From Begonia masoniana (lineage: Eukaryota > Streptophyta > Magnoliopsida > Cucurbitales > Begoniaceae), in NCBI GenBank assembly GCA_022432975.1, contig CM039514.1:10399519-10463518 (forward strand): DNA of 64,000 nucleotides, written 5' to 3'. Numbering within the stretch: position 1 is the stretch's first letter; every line of letters starts with the position of its first letter. The notes beneath the pieces were generated by a model. That model had not been told where the DNA came from and did not search any database. It saw nothing but the letters and a program-made list of their open reading frames with translations. Below, piece after piece: positions 23,005 to 35,155 of this stretch. The translations under genes and the position numbers were made by a program.

Positions 23005-24663
23005 CTACTTCTTCAATTTCTTAAGTTCTGTTGGTGCTAATCTATATGGATTCTTAGATACAGGCTCAGCGCCTGGGTAGACGTCCACAACGAATTCAAT
23101 CTCCCTATCTGGCGGTAAGCCAGGAAAGTCATCTAAAAATACTTCAGGGAAGTCTTGGACAACTAAGACATTTTTGGGGCTTGATTTTCCTACTGGTTGT
23201 GTATCTAAAACACTGGCCAAAAAGCACAAATACTCCTTGCATGGGGAGGGTCTACAATTGACAGCAGTCATTACAGTCATTTCTTTACTCTTCTTCAGAG
23301 CCTGGAAGGTATGGTTTAAACCACCAGGGGGTTGAAAACTAACAACTCCAGTCCTACAATCTATTGTGGCATAATGTTTAAATAACCAATCCATTCCTAG
23401 GATTACATCAAATCCCATTATATCCATAACGATGAGATCGGTAGACAAATTCATGTTTCCTACCAATACAACACTATCAGGCATCATTTGGTTAGAGTGC
23501 ATGCGTTCACCAGAGGGTAGGGCAACTTTGAACACATGTTCGAAAGAAGTAAACCGTACGTCTAACTTATCAGCAAATGCAGAGGCTATAAAAGAATGTG
23601 TTGCACCCGAATCTATCAAAGTAAAAGCAGGTATAGAGTTGATCAGTATTGTACCTGACACCACAGCAGGCCGGTCCTCATCACAGGACTCCATCATGGA
23701 GAATATTCTTGGCTTAATCTTGACAGGGCCGCCTTTCAAAGCTGGGCAGTCTCTGTTGACATGGCCAACCTTGTTGCAATGGAAACACCGAATGACCCGG
23801 GGTTTTGGGCAATCCTTGTACAAGTGTCCAACCTCTTCACAGTTGAAGCACTTACCCGATCCAAATCTACACTCCCCCAAGTGATTCTTTGAACATTTCG
23901 GGCACTGAGGAAACTTCTGGGTATTCAGTACCTTCTTTCCAGATCCTTGGTTATTTTGGCCTTCACTTGGCCTCTTCACTCCCCTCTGATGGTGTGGCTG
24001 GATAAACTTTTGCGAAACCTCCTTTGGTCCGGCACACTTCCTTTCAGCTTCTTCCACTTCCAGAGCAGTGGACACAACTTCACTAAATGTCAAGCCTTTA
24101 ATGCCACAGAATTTGACTCCTCGATAAATCTCCGGCCTCAGTCCATGCACAAATTTGAACACCTTATCCTCGTCCTTATGAGCAAAATGTCCAGCAAACC
24201 TGGACAAGGAATCAAATTGCCTTCTGTACTCTGCCACCGACCCTGTCTGCTTCAAATTCAGAAACTCCAACTTCTTCGCGGTTTGGACCGTGCTGTTAAA
24301 ATACTTCCCATAGAATATGTCCTTAAATTGTGACCAAGGCATTGCCAAAACATCTGTGGTGGTCTCTATCGTTTCCCACCAGAGTTGAGCTTCACCAGCC
24401 AAATGGAACGTGGCCAACGTGACTTTGTCCTCCTCTCCTACATTGGCACACCTAAACATACTCTCGATTTTTCTAAGCCATCCTTCAGCAATAACCGGAT
24501 CAGATGACTGTCCATCAAACGTGGGTGGTTTCAGTCTCCGGAATCTATCTCTAGAATGTTCACTGCTAGAACCCGAGTTGGCACTTCCTTGTGTCTCCCG
24601 GCTCAACAACACTCCTAATTGATCAGACTGTTGACGCACTATATCAGTCTGCTGACGCATCAA
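23005..24663 (-). pseudogene. Gypsy-A gag-protease (552-residue open frame)
   Basis: The frame opens at MMRQQTDIVRQQSD near 24663; upstream sequence is also gag-like, so the true start may lie further up. The retrotransposon gag domain (residues about 50-200) includes AEGWLRKIESMF and LWWETIETT. Two clean CCHC zinc knuckles follow (CFNCEEVGHLYKDC and CFHCNKVGHVNRDC, about residues 270-315). The protease site is LIDSGATHSFI near residue 355, with VILGMDWL further on. It runs into the start of reverse transcriptase (YRLAPTELKKLKK) and stops. Gag-pro itself is intact and could still be made, but downstream pol is broken. Confidence 0.9.
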
Positions 24664-24894
24664 TTCTGTCAGCTGCTTAATTACACTAGAGTCCTCCTCC
24701 CGCCTCGGACTTGGTATTTCTCTTGGTAATCTTGGTCTTCCTGGTCATCTAGAGATTTGCTATATTCCTGTACAAGGTTAATTACACTCTTAAATATCTA
24801 GTAGCTAAGGTTAAGGTAAACACTTACAGTTGTTGGAGCACCTCCATGCAACGATTGGCACCGATGAGTAATCTTTTGAACAGTTTAACTGAAT

Positions 24895-24907
24895 GTCTCT
24901 GATACCA
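24895..24907 (-). promoter_or_regulatory. Primer-binding site of Gypsy-A
   Basis: TGGTATCAGAGAC on the minus strand, three bases after the 5' LTR end. It matches the 3' end of initiator tRNA-Met. Confidence 0.9.
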
Positions 24908-24910
24908 TTA

Positions 24911-27046
24911 TGTAACGCCCCGAATTATCTGAACCCGGTTTGTTACTCATAAACTTGAAGATACTAAAAATCTTTGGACCAAATTTTTCGACTTAACTCA
25001 AAAGTCAAAATTTGACATAAACCAAAATCTTAAAAAAACGTTTAAAACTTGCAGCGGAAATCATTTGGAATGTAAGAAACAATCGGCCCAAAATGAAATA
25101 GAGGTTTTCTTTTTTTTTAAAAAAAAAGAAATCGTGAAATACGTAGAAAGTCGCAGAAGTCAAAAGCATCTGCTGATGGGTAAAGTCAACGGAAGAAGCA
25201 GAAACAGCAAATGAAAGGCTCCTACCGATGACGTGGACCAGAAGAGTTGGAAGCGAAAACATCTCTCGGTGGGCTGCATCTACCGATGACGTCAGCCAGA
25301 TAAATCAATTATCCAACATCAACCGATCGCTAAACGACAAGCATAATCCCCACTCATTCCGATAGTACAAAACTTACTTCTTCCGATAGAATTAAGCCTA
25401 CATCATCCGATGGCTTTTCTGGAGACATCTTCCGATAGCCTTATTGAAACATCGTCTGATGACTTTACTGAAGACATCTTCTGATAACTTTATTGAAACA
25501 TCGTCCGATGACTTTACTGAAGACATCTTCCGATAACTTTATTGAAGCATCGTCCAATCACTTTACTGAAGACATCTTCCGATAGACGACATAACTATAA
25601 CTCGACATCTACCGATAGACATCATCTACCGATAGAGAACAGAGCGACATACCCACAACTCCTTGCTATACAACCGACTCTAACTACAGAAAAGAATCTA
25701 CTTACATTACTGAAATCATTCAAATACCATTCTAACCAATGCATTACCCAAAACAATCCAGCAAGTGCCAATATCAAATCTCAGCGGAATACTATTATCA
25801 GAAAAGACAACTCAAAACATTTTCAAAACATTGAAACAACTACTGTCATGAGAACTCAACCTATTCAAATTGAAACATTGTCAACTGCACCTTCACTCCA
25901 ACAGACATCAGTTAAACCGCCTCATCAAGTACCAGATCCATGGCATGAGTATGCTCCCCCAACCAGTCTATCCCTCAATGAACTCAGAGGATTCACCTGC
26001 TGTCACTTCTTCACCTACATCACAAAACTCATCTATTAGCCTAATGCTAAGTAAGTAAAGCAGTAATGAAATGATATGCTGAAACATAAATTCCTAAACA
26101 TGCAATTTCTACCTTCTCATCTTAGTTGGATTCACATACGTTCATAAGCTGATCTGATCCCTCGGTTCCCTTGGGAAGTGGATAAATTTTCCCAATGTTA
26201 TACATCCTCTACTCGATTAAGGGGCGGATGAATTCCCTTAATAGCTGATCTGATCCCTCTGTTCCCTTGGGAGTGGGATCAATCCTCCCAATGTTATAAA
26301 TCCCTTCATAATTTAAGGGGTGAATTAGTTCCCTTAATAGTTTGTCTGTCACATTCAGTTCATACCTTATCGTTCTTACATGGAAATTCATTTTCGTAAT
26401 CTTTCAAAAACATGATGCATGACATACAAAACCATTCCCAAAATACATAACCCTACTGTTTTGTGATGTAGGCCCGAAGGAACATGCATACTTTACTTAT
26501 CTGGTCTTCTGGATGGTTTGGTTGAAATCTCCTCCGGGAATTAGCTCGAACCTAAATCCATAAACCGATCATTAATTAAACATTCACTAAACTTCATCCT
26601 ATTCAACCAGAGACCTAAGGAAACTAATTGAGAACTCTGGTCATAATGCATTCCCGATACTGCACTAAACTGAAACTGACACTCATCTATAGCATCCTCG
26701 AAACCCTCGCATTGGACTCCCTCGGCTATCTAACTGCTAAAATATAAGAAATGGGGAAAAACTTACTTAGATAGAAGAAGAGTCTGGTGGAAGATTCGTC
26801 GAGAGCTCCGCTGAGCTTAAGCTGGACACCGAAAAGGAATAAATGATGAAACAGGGGCGGCTACAGTGCATAAATCTCTAAACCCCTTCCCTTAAATAGG
26901 TCATCTACTTTTAAATTATCAAATTTACATAAATGCCCTCGCTTAGTCACTCATTAACCTAACCAATAACTCTCCCAATTCTTCCATGAAATTGCACATC
27001 ATTAATTGATAAGTTAAATTCGGTTTAATTGAAACCGGATGCTACA
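24911..27046 (-). repeat. 5' LTR of Gypsy-A
   Basis: Almost identical to the 3' LTR, with scattered single-base changes and a shorter A/T run near 25120. The donor-like site after the mini-exon reads CCAG-ATAAGT here (plus 26497-26503), while other copies keep GT. Inverted-repeat arms are at 26014-26028 and 26458-26472. Confidence 0.92.
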
Positions 27047-28200
27047 CAAGTAAAAGAGAATAAATTGAGTATGTTTATGCATGAATATGAGCTATTTTCA
27101 ATAGCGAAGGATGAATCTATTAGTCAAATGTTTACTCGATTCAGTAACATTACTAATAGTATGAAAGTGCTTAGTGGAGTCTATCCAAATAAAGATCTTG
27201 TTAGGAAAATTCTCCGATATCTTCCAAGATCATAGCAATCAAAGGTCACAGTAATCTAAAAGGCGAGAGATCTTAAAACTCTCAAGATGGAAGAACTAAT
27301 CGGATCACTTATGACACATGAGATTACCATGAAGACAAATGAGAAGGAATATCAAAAAGAAAAAGAAATTTTGAAGAAGAAGGATATTGCTCTCAAAGCC
27401 TCATCAAGTAATCAAGTTGAGTCCAAAAAAGAATAAGACGATGAGTAGATTGCCTTCATAAAAAGGAGAGTTAGAAAATTTCTCCAATGCAAGAAACTAC
27501 AAGGAAAGAGGTTCCCAAAAGGAGATAAGTCTCAAAAGAGAAAGAAGCCACATGCTTTAAATGTGGAAAATCGGGACACTTCAAGGCCGATTGTCCTCAC
27601 GCCTCATCAAAAAAAGAGCAATGGAAGTTACTTGGGATGATAGTGAAAATGATACCTCTTCCGAGGATGAGGAAGTCCCCAAAAAGTACTTCATGGCTAA
27701 GAAAAATGAGATCAGTGACTCATTTAGTGATTTAGATGATGAAGTTAATAAAAATAAATTGTTTGATGATTTTAGTGATCGAGTAGAACAATTCAATTTG
27801 CTTAAGTCTAAGTATAAAGTTTTTAAAAAGGAGAATGCTGATTTAGTTAGAAAGCATGATAATTTAACATCTTCATTAGAAAAAGAGATTGGTTATTTGA
27901 AAAATAAACATGCTGATTTAAACAACATAGTGATTAAGTTCACTAATGGTATCAAAAATTTGGAGATGTTTTTGGGAAAGAAAAGAGTTACTATGCCGAT
28001 ATTGGATATGTGACCTTTAAAAAGAAAAAAGAGTACAAAAATTTCTTTGTTAGCCCAACCACTTGCAATATATGGAACAGAACTGACAATAAGTCTTTTG
28101 TTTGTCCACTAAAATTAAATGAGAAAAAGTTATCTACTATATTGATGTGGGTTTCTAAAGGGATCAAAACTAACACTCAATGATCCAAAAAGACTTGGGT
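27047..28200 (+). pseudogene. Copia-B gag, middle and C-terminal part
   Basis: The protein resumes after Gypsy-A with LSMFMHEYELFSIAKDES and GVYPNKDLVRKILRYLP. A CCHC zinc knuckle (CFKCGKSGHFKADC) lies at about 27550-27595 in a shifted frame. A long acidic and helical stretch follows (27600-28013, FSDLDDEVNKNKLFDDFSD; coiled-coil-like heptads). Stops fall near 27235, 27435 and 28011. It belongs with the N-terminal piece at 18536-18898. Confidence 0.87.
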
Positions 28201-28215
28201 ACCTAAGAGAGCCAA

Positions 28216-31200
28216 TTGATTTTTATTCTCTTATTGGTTGAAGGATTTTCCATGAAGAACTTATGGTACCTTGATAGTGGATGTTCAAGGTATATGACAG
28301 GAGATGCTTCAAAGTTCTTATCTCCAAACGTCAAATTTGGAGGAAATCAAAAAGAAAAATTTATTGGCATTGGAAATATAAGTAATAATTCTAATCCAAT
28401 TATCAAAAATATTTTATTAGTTGATGGTTTGAAGCATAACTTATTAAGCATTAATCAATGATGTGATAAATATTATAGAGTGATTTTTTAGTAAAAAATT
28501 ATCATGATAGAGGGTAGCTGAAATGGAAAAATTTTATTTATTGATTATAGAAATTAAAATATCTACACTATTGATCTTCAAAATGTTACTTGTTTTGATG
28601 AAAAATATTTTTCAGCAAATTCTTCTAGTGATTGTTGGTCTTGGCATAGGAGGTTAGGTCATGTTAGTATGACCACTCTAGCAAAAATTTCTAAGAATGA
28701 TCTTGTTAGGGGTATTCCAAAGATAACCTTTGAGAAGAATAAAGTTTGTGATGATTGTCAAATGGGGAAGCAAACGAAGAGTTTGTTTGCTTAAAAAATG
28801 TAGTCTCTCTCTACAAGGCTCTCTAACTACTTCATATGAACCTTTTTAGACCATCCAAAACTGCTAGTTTAGGAGGTAAACATTATACATATGTTGATGT
28901 TGATGATTTCTCTAGATTTACATGGGTTTTCTTCCAAAGAACAAGAGATGAAACTTTCGAAAAATTCTCTAGCTTTATGAAAAAAGTTCAAAATGAGAAA
29001 GATCTTTCTATTGTTGTTATTCATAGTGATCATGGTGGAGAATTTGAGAATGAGAGTTTTGAGCTTCTTTGTCTAACACATGGTATTGAACACAATTTCT
29101 TCTTCACGGAGTTGTTGAGAGAAAAAATAGATCCATCCAAGAGTTAACTATAACTATGCTCAATGAGAACAACCTCCCTAAATACTTTTGGGTCGAAGCC
29201 GTGGCAATCGCTTGTTATGTAATTAATTCAGTCTCCATAAAACCAATTCTTGAGAAAACCTCTTATGAGCTTTGGAATGGTAGAACTCCAAGCGTAAAAT
29301 ATTTTAGGGCATTCGGTTGCAAGTGCTTTATTCTTAATAACTATATAATTTAGAAAAATTTGACTCCAAGACTGATTATAGGATATTTCTAGGATATTCT
29401 TCAACTAGTAAGCCTATAGAGTTTTTAATAAGAGAACTCTAGTAGTGGAAGAACTCATACATGTTACATTTGATGAAATATCATCTCTGTCAATCAATGT
29501 AGAATTAAATGATGATCTAGATAAAGATATGTACTCAATTGTTATAGGAGAAAAGGAAAATCCAAGTCTTGAGAGTACCCTTCTAGACCTCCCTTAAAAT
29601 GAATTAGAGATTACTTCAATTGATAATGCCAATATTGATTTACCTAAGAATTGGAGATACGCTAAAAGTCATCTCATGGATGATATCCTAGGTGATCCTC
29701 TCTTAAGAGTCAAAACTAGAGTCTCTTTTGGGAATTTTTGTACCAATATATCTTTCATCTCTCAAATAGAACGTAAAAAGTTTGATGAAGCCTAATTATA
29801 TGAAAATTGAATAATGTCCATGTAAGAGGAGTTAAATCAATTCGAGAGGAGCAATGTTTAGAAACTTGTTCCAAGAAAAAAGATCACTCCATTATCGAAA
29901 ATAAATGGGTTTTTAAAAACAAATGGGACAAAAATGGAGTAGTAGTGAGGAATAAGGCTAGATTAATGGCAAAAAGATATAATCAAGAAAAGAGAATTGA
30001 CTTTAAGAAAACCTTTACTCTAGGAGCCAGATTGGAATCCATTCGTATGCTCTTAGCTAATTCTTGCTTTAAAAATTTTACACTCTTTCAAATGAATCTC
30101 AAAAATGCATTTCTAAATGGCTTTATTTTAGAAGAGGTATATGTAGAATAACCTTTATGTATTGGAGTTCATGATAAACTTGATCATGTCTATAAACTCA
30201 ATAAATCCCTCTATAGAATCAAATAAGCCCCTAAAGCATGGTATAATAGATTGAGCAAATTTCTCTTAGAGAGAGATTTCGAAATGGGTAAAATTGACTC
30301 CAACTTGTTCACAAAACAAAAGGATGATCATATACTTTTTGTTCAAATTTATGTTGATGATATCATTTTTGGTGCCACTAATGATTCTCCTTCCAATGAC
30401 TTTGCTGCTCTTATGCAAAGTGAATTTGAAATGAATATAATAGGGGAGATAAGGTATTTCATTGGTCTCCAAATCAAACAAACAAAGAATGATATCTTCT
30501 TAAGTCAAGAAAAGTATGTCAAGGAATTGCTTAAGAAGTTTGGTATATGAATAAATGAAAAATCATCTCATACTCTCATGAGCACTACTACAAAATTGAA
30601 CAAGGTTGAAAATGGAAAGAATATAGACATTAATAAAATTTTGTGGTATGATAGGTTCCCTATTATATTTGACCGTAAGTAGAACCTATATCTTCTTTAG
30701 TGTATGCTTGTGTGCTCAATTTCAAGCATCACCCAAGGAATCTCACTCAAATACCGTGAAGAGAATTTTTAAGTACTTGAGTGGTACATTTGACTTGGGA
30801 TTATGGTATCTCAAAGGAACTTCTTTTGATTTATTAGGTTATTCTGACTCGGATTATGCCAGGAGTTTAGTGGATAGGAAGAGCACGAGTGGGACGTGCG
30901 AATTCCTTGGAGCATCATTAGTATCTTGGTTCTCTAAGAAACAAAATTCAGTAGCACTTTCAATGATCGAAAGTAAATATATAGCTGCCTAGAGTTGTTG
31001 TGTACAAATGCTCTAGATGAAGCAAACCTTAGAAGATTATGGACAAACTTAAGAAAAAATTATTATTAGATGTGATAATACTAGTGTAATAAATATCTCA
31101 AAGAACTTCATTCAATACTCTCAAACCAAGCATATAGAGATTTGTTATCACTTTATACGAGACCAAGTTCAAAAAGAGAGATGTTGTGCTTGAATTTGTT

Positions 31201-31320
31201 GATTCCGCTGATGTATTAGCTAATATTTTTATTTTTACAAAAACTTTGGACAAAAAGACTTTCAATAACATTCAGATACGGTTATGACAAATTAAGTTTG
31301 ATCAAGGGTGAAATCAAGAT
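28216..31320 (+). pseudogene. Copia-B pol: protease, integrase, reverse transcriptase, RNase H
   Basis: Protease shows WYLDSGCSRYMTG near 28265. Integrase has the HHCC zinc region (WHRRLGHVSMTTL; CDDCQMGKQTKS, 28640-28780) and catalytic-core signatures DVDDFSRFTWVFF and VIHSDHGGEFE (28880-29050). Reverse transcriptase covers 29800-30550 with WVFKNKWDKNG and IYVDDIIFGATN (30345-30380). RNase H follows (30648-31310) and ends in LDKKTFNNIQIRL. At least ten stops or frameshifts interrupt it, for example near 28460, 28790, 29145, 29350, 30150, 30550 and 30990. Domain order pro-int-RT-RH confirms copia. Confidence 0.93.
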
Positions 31321-31708
31321 TTTCTACTAAGTGTCGACCTATGGAGTATACGGTCGACACCTCAAAGCTTCTGTAAAAATGAGATTTTCCACTACGTGTC
31401 AACTTATGAAATGACCAATCGACATCTCAAAACCTCTGTAAAATCTGAAATATGCACTATAGGTCGACACTTAGGGTAAAGATGTCGACCGAAGAGTCAC
31501 GAATATAAATTATGTAGTGTCTTCCAAACACTCATCTGCGTCATCTCTCTTGTCTTTCCTCTTGATTTTCACTGATTTTTAGTTCATCTTGCCCAAAATT
31601 CATCACTTCTTCATTCCTATCTTCCTATGGCTTCCTTCTAGTGCGAAGCGTAAAATGGAATCTTCAAATAGGGCATCAAACAATCCTCCTCTAACTGAAT
31701 AACCAACT
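31321..31708 (+). other. Noncoding spacer after Copia-B pol, with GTCGAC motifs
   Basis: Three diverged repeats of CACTA-GTGTCGACCTATGG-type sequence occur at 31325-31500. The same GTCGACC motif is tandemly repeated in the Copia-B LTR. Confidence 0.6.
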
Positions 31709-33520
31709 TTGTTATTCTGTAATGAAGACTCCAAAGATAAGTATGACACAAATCTCAAATTCAAGCCCTTGATTATATCTCGAAGAGTTTCATTTTCTGG
31801 AATTCTAGGCTTAGATTTGGAGGAACCGCGTAAGTTGTTGGAACTCTATATGCTATACAGATTAGAAAGATCATATTTTGAAACACTAGTTAGGATGTTT
31901 TATGCTAACATGGAGTATACCTCAAGTTCGTTGAAGATTTTAAGCTATGTGTATGGAAAACATATTAATTTGACCTCTGGTTCCTTAAATGAATTGTTGA
32001 ATTTTGAAGTGGATAATTTTACTGAAACTTATTATGAGTGTGATGACCCGGATGTGTAAGTATGTGTACGATGGCTGCACGAATCGGAACCCAGATGGCG
32101 GTACATCCGCGCGAGCGAACCGGAAGGTGACGGGTCGTAAAAAGGGGGTCGTCACAATCCCACATCGCTTGGGGAAGTATGTAGAAATGAAACATATGTA
32201 TAGAGACCCTCCCAAGATAGCAAGACGTGTTTTGGAGCACAATTGACAACGGATCCCATAAGAACTCCGAAGTTAAAAGTGCTTTGGCGAGAGTAGTATC
32301 AGGTTGGGTGACCGACTGGGAAGTCCTCGCCAAAAAAAGCCGTGAGGGTTGATATTGGGCTACGACCCGATCCCCAGAGTGGACAACATCTTGCTGGGAA
32401 TATGGGTCGTTACAAATGGTATCAGAGCCTGTACCCAACTGGAAATGTGGCCAACGAGGACGTTGGGCCCCCGAGGGGGGTGATTGTGATGACCCGGATG
32501 TGTAAGTATGTGTACGATGGCTGCACGAACCGGAACCCAGATGGTAGTACGTCCGCGCGGACGAACCGGAAGGTGACGGGTCGTAAAAAGAGGGTCGTCA
32601 CAATCTCACATCACTTGGGGAAGTATGTGAAAATGAAACATATGTAAAGAGACCCTCCCAAGATAGTAAGACGCGTTTTGGATCACAATTGACAACGAAT
32701 CCCATAAGAACTCCAAAGTTAAAAGTGCTTCGGTGAGAGTAGTACTAGGTTGGGTGACCGACTAGGAAGTTCTCGCCAAACAAAACCGTGAGGGGAAGAT
32801 ATTGGGCTACGGCCCGATCCCCAGAGTCGACAATATCTTGCTGGGAAGAGGGGTCGTTACAATGAGGCCACTAAATATCCATATTTTATTGGACATGATG
32901 AAGGATTGGATTTTTTGAGGATGATTATGAATAATCCAAATGGACCTCTACCTGTGAAACCTAAGGCCAAAGATTTGAAAGTATGTGCTAAAGTTTTTTT
33001 ACCACATACTTACATACAATCTCTTTCCTAGAGATAGTCATGGGGATCATATTAGTTGTATGGACCTCTACGTCCTCTACAAGTTTTTTAGATGAGAGCC
33101 ATTTAATGTAGGACATATCATTATTCATTGGATGTTGAATTTCTTTAGCAATTCAGCCAAATCTCTTCCCTTTAATCTTCTATTGATGAAAATGTTCAAC
33201 CTCAATGGGGTGGAGATTCCTCCTACTGAAATCCCGCTGTCTTTGAAGAAGGTAGATGCCTACACTGAATCTACTCTTGCTAGGATGGACATTGCTCGAA
33301 ATCAGGATGGTGAATGGTTCTTTAAAACTATTCATCTTACTAGACCATCTTTGCACGTTGATGAGCAGCCTGATCATGAGCTATCCGATGCTTCATTTGT
33401 TGAGACATATTCTCGTTCATATATTCCTAGAGGTGGTCTTTCGAGTATTGAAGAAAAGATTGATCGCATGTCTGCGTGCATCTGTAGCCTGACCAACTCA
33501 TTCATCGACTATTAGTCTAA
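31709..33520 (+). pseudogene. Extra ORF downstream of Copia-B pol (plant transposon-protein-like), split by Cassandra
   Basis: The first open part (31709-32038) reads LELYMLYRLERSYFETLVR, MFYANMEYTSSSLKILSYV and HINLTSGSLNELLNFE. This pattern, LVRxFYAN followed by a G-x-x-I-x-L element, resembles the so-called putative plant transposon protein domain found in many plant genomes. A Cassandra interrupts at 32039; the frame resumes at 32862 with ATKYPYFIGHDEGLDFL and continues with several stops. A final open part (33132-33515) holds NGVEIPPTEIPLSLKK and FVETYSRSYIPRGG. It lies in sense orientation between pol and the 3' LTR, where envelope-like ORFs sit in some plant retroelements; no signal peptide or membrane segment was seen. 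Function unknown. Confidence 0.6.
32039..32861 (+). mobile_element. Cassandra TRIM element, complete, in Copia-B extra ORF
   Basis: LTRs at 32039-32414 and 32485-32861 flank a 70-bp interior holding TGGTATCAGAGCC (32417-32429) and the purine tract GAGGGGGGTGAT. The target duplication ATGAG is at 32034-32038 and 32862-32866. The 5S-like segments lie at 32251-32331 and 32697-32777, including GGATCCCATAAGAACTCCG, GCGAGAGTAGTA and GGTTGGGTGACC. LTR ends are TGTGATGACCCG and GGGTCGTTACA. Confidence 0.96.
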
Positions 33521-34146
33521 GGCCTCCTTGATTTTTGACAAGATCAATTAGAAACTTGAAGGCTTCTCTTCACTACTTATTGTCACATTCATTCACTGAC
33601 GGATCCCCTCCTCGCGATTCTGATCTCCCTCTAACCAATGATTATGCTCCTTCACAAGATATATGATGTGTTTGGTGCTAGACATATGATGGCATTTTGT
33701 GTAATGGAATAGGTTAAAACCACCTTTTAGTTTAGTCTCTTTTTGCTTGGGTATGGTTTTAATTAGATTTGTTTCTTGGTTAGTTCTCATTTCTCTATCT
33801 AGTTCTTCATGTTTTTTTTTTCTATTTAGACTCTTCTCCTTATGTATGAGTGGATGATTGCAACTCTAGTATTCTATATCTAAGTCTATGCCCTAATATT
33901 TGATTGCTCTTGAATTTCTTTTGTCTTCTGTAGCTTTTGGGGAGTCTAAAAACAAACATTACTCTGTTAATTTTTTTTAATAATGTCAAAGGTGGAGAAG
34001 ATAAGTAATTGAGATAAGTCTAATGTTTGTATAATTTAGTGGGAGCATTGATAAAGATTGCTCATATAGAGAGCGAGATTAGAGGAGATTAATTTAAAAC
34101 AATTTAGATTCATGTAGATTTTTGTCATCATCAAAAAAGAAAAGAT
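33521..34146 (+). other. Noncoding 3' part of Copia-B with polypurine tract
   Basis: No coding frame is evident. The segment ends in CATCAAAAAAGAAAAGAT directly before the 3' LTR, the expected plus-strand priming tract. Confidence 0.7.
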
Positions 34147-35086
34147 TGTTGAATTAAAGCATTTTAAGGTTAATATATTTTGATGATGGATATTTTAATT
34201 GAGATTATTTTATATTCAAGTTATCTTTGATTAATGATTATGGTTATAGTTGTGATGATAATTAAAGTGAATTGTTCTATCCTTGTTTCATTGAAAATAT
34301 CTTTGAAGAAGAGTATTTAGTCATACTAACATGTGTGTTCAAGAATTTTCAGTCAACAATGAGGTTTTAGATCTTGGAGGAAAAAGAATACGAAAAATGC
34401 TTTAAAGTGTCAACCAAACAATCATATTGTCGACCACATGGCCAAATGCAGAAATTTCAAAGAACTTAAAAGTGTCAACTGCATGACCAAATACAGAAAT
34501 TCCAAAGAGCTTCAAAGTGTCGACCATGAGGCCAAAGTGTCAACCGAGTTGTTGAACGAAATTAAATTTTGCACACAACAATTTACAAATGTCGACTGGA
34601 CGAAGCATGTGTCGATCGGAGCACTCTCTATTTTGATGATGTCTATTAATACAGAAGAGGAGCCTCATCCAAAAGCACCGAACTTGAGAACACCGATGAA
34701 GAGTTGCCAATTCACATGCGAATCCAAGTATCCATTTCAGCTTACATCTTTCTTAGTCCATCAATTTGAGATTGTTTCATTAAGGGTGTGTGAGAGTTGT
34801 GTTCATTGTTGTTCGAACTATATTGTGTAAAAGAGTGAAGGGTGACGCTCTGATAAAGAGTATTGTAAAGCTTTGATTGACGCACAAAATATCAATCTAG
34901 TACATTCAAGAAATTGAGATTATAAAGAATCTTTAAGGAGGTGCCTTGTAGCATGGACGTAGGCAAGGTTGGCCGAACCACGTTAATAATTTGGTTGTAT
35001 CTCTCTCTCCTTTGCTCTTTGATTGTCATTCGCCATAAGCTAGCATTTAGATAAATTGATCTTATTGTGTTATTTTTTATCCTACA
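34147..35086 (+). repeat. 3' LTR of Copia-B
   Basis: TGTTGAATTAAAGC to TTATCCTACA. It aligns with 17245-18466 but has a shorter GTCGAC array and lacks about 100 bases near the end. Confidence 0.87.
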
Positions 35087-35155
35087 GCTTGTTCATTTTA
35101 TATGAGTTACAATCAGAATTAGTTTTCGACATATGAGACCATCAGAAGGTGTTGT

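Larger units (their letters stand above)
18904..27046 (-). mobile_element. Gypsy-A: young Ty3/gypsy element with integrase deletion
   Basis: Nearly identical LTRs (18904-21046, 2143 bp; 24911-27046, 2136 bp) are flanked by CAAGT at 18899-18903 and 27047-27051. On the minus strand a TGGTATCAGAGAC primer site follows the 5' LTR, and AAGGAGGGTAGAT precedes the 3' LTR. Gag-protease, reverse transcriptase, RNase H and half of integrase are present but frameshifted. High LTR similarity by eye and readable domains suggest recent insertion, probably mobilised by proteins from a related intact copy. Confidence 0.95.
17245..35086 (+). mobile_element. Copia-B: copia element with an extra downstream ORF, hosting Gypsy-A and a Cassandra
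   Basis: LTRs lie at 17245-18466 and 34147-35086. The flanking target duplication is GCTTA (17240-17244) against GCTTG (35087-35091), four of five matching. The primer site is at 18467 and the purine tract (CAAAAAAGAAAAGAT) ends at 34146. Gag begins at 18536, is cut by Gypsy-A after 18898 and resumes at 27047. Pol runs to about 31310 and a further ORF spans 31709-33520. Multiple stops show it is inactive. Confidence 0.9.

Noticed and set aside
32251..32331. Functional 5S rRNA gene
   Set aside because: Only the part from GGATCC onward matches; 5S ends are missing and it sits in a Cassandra LTR.
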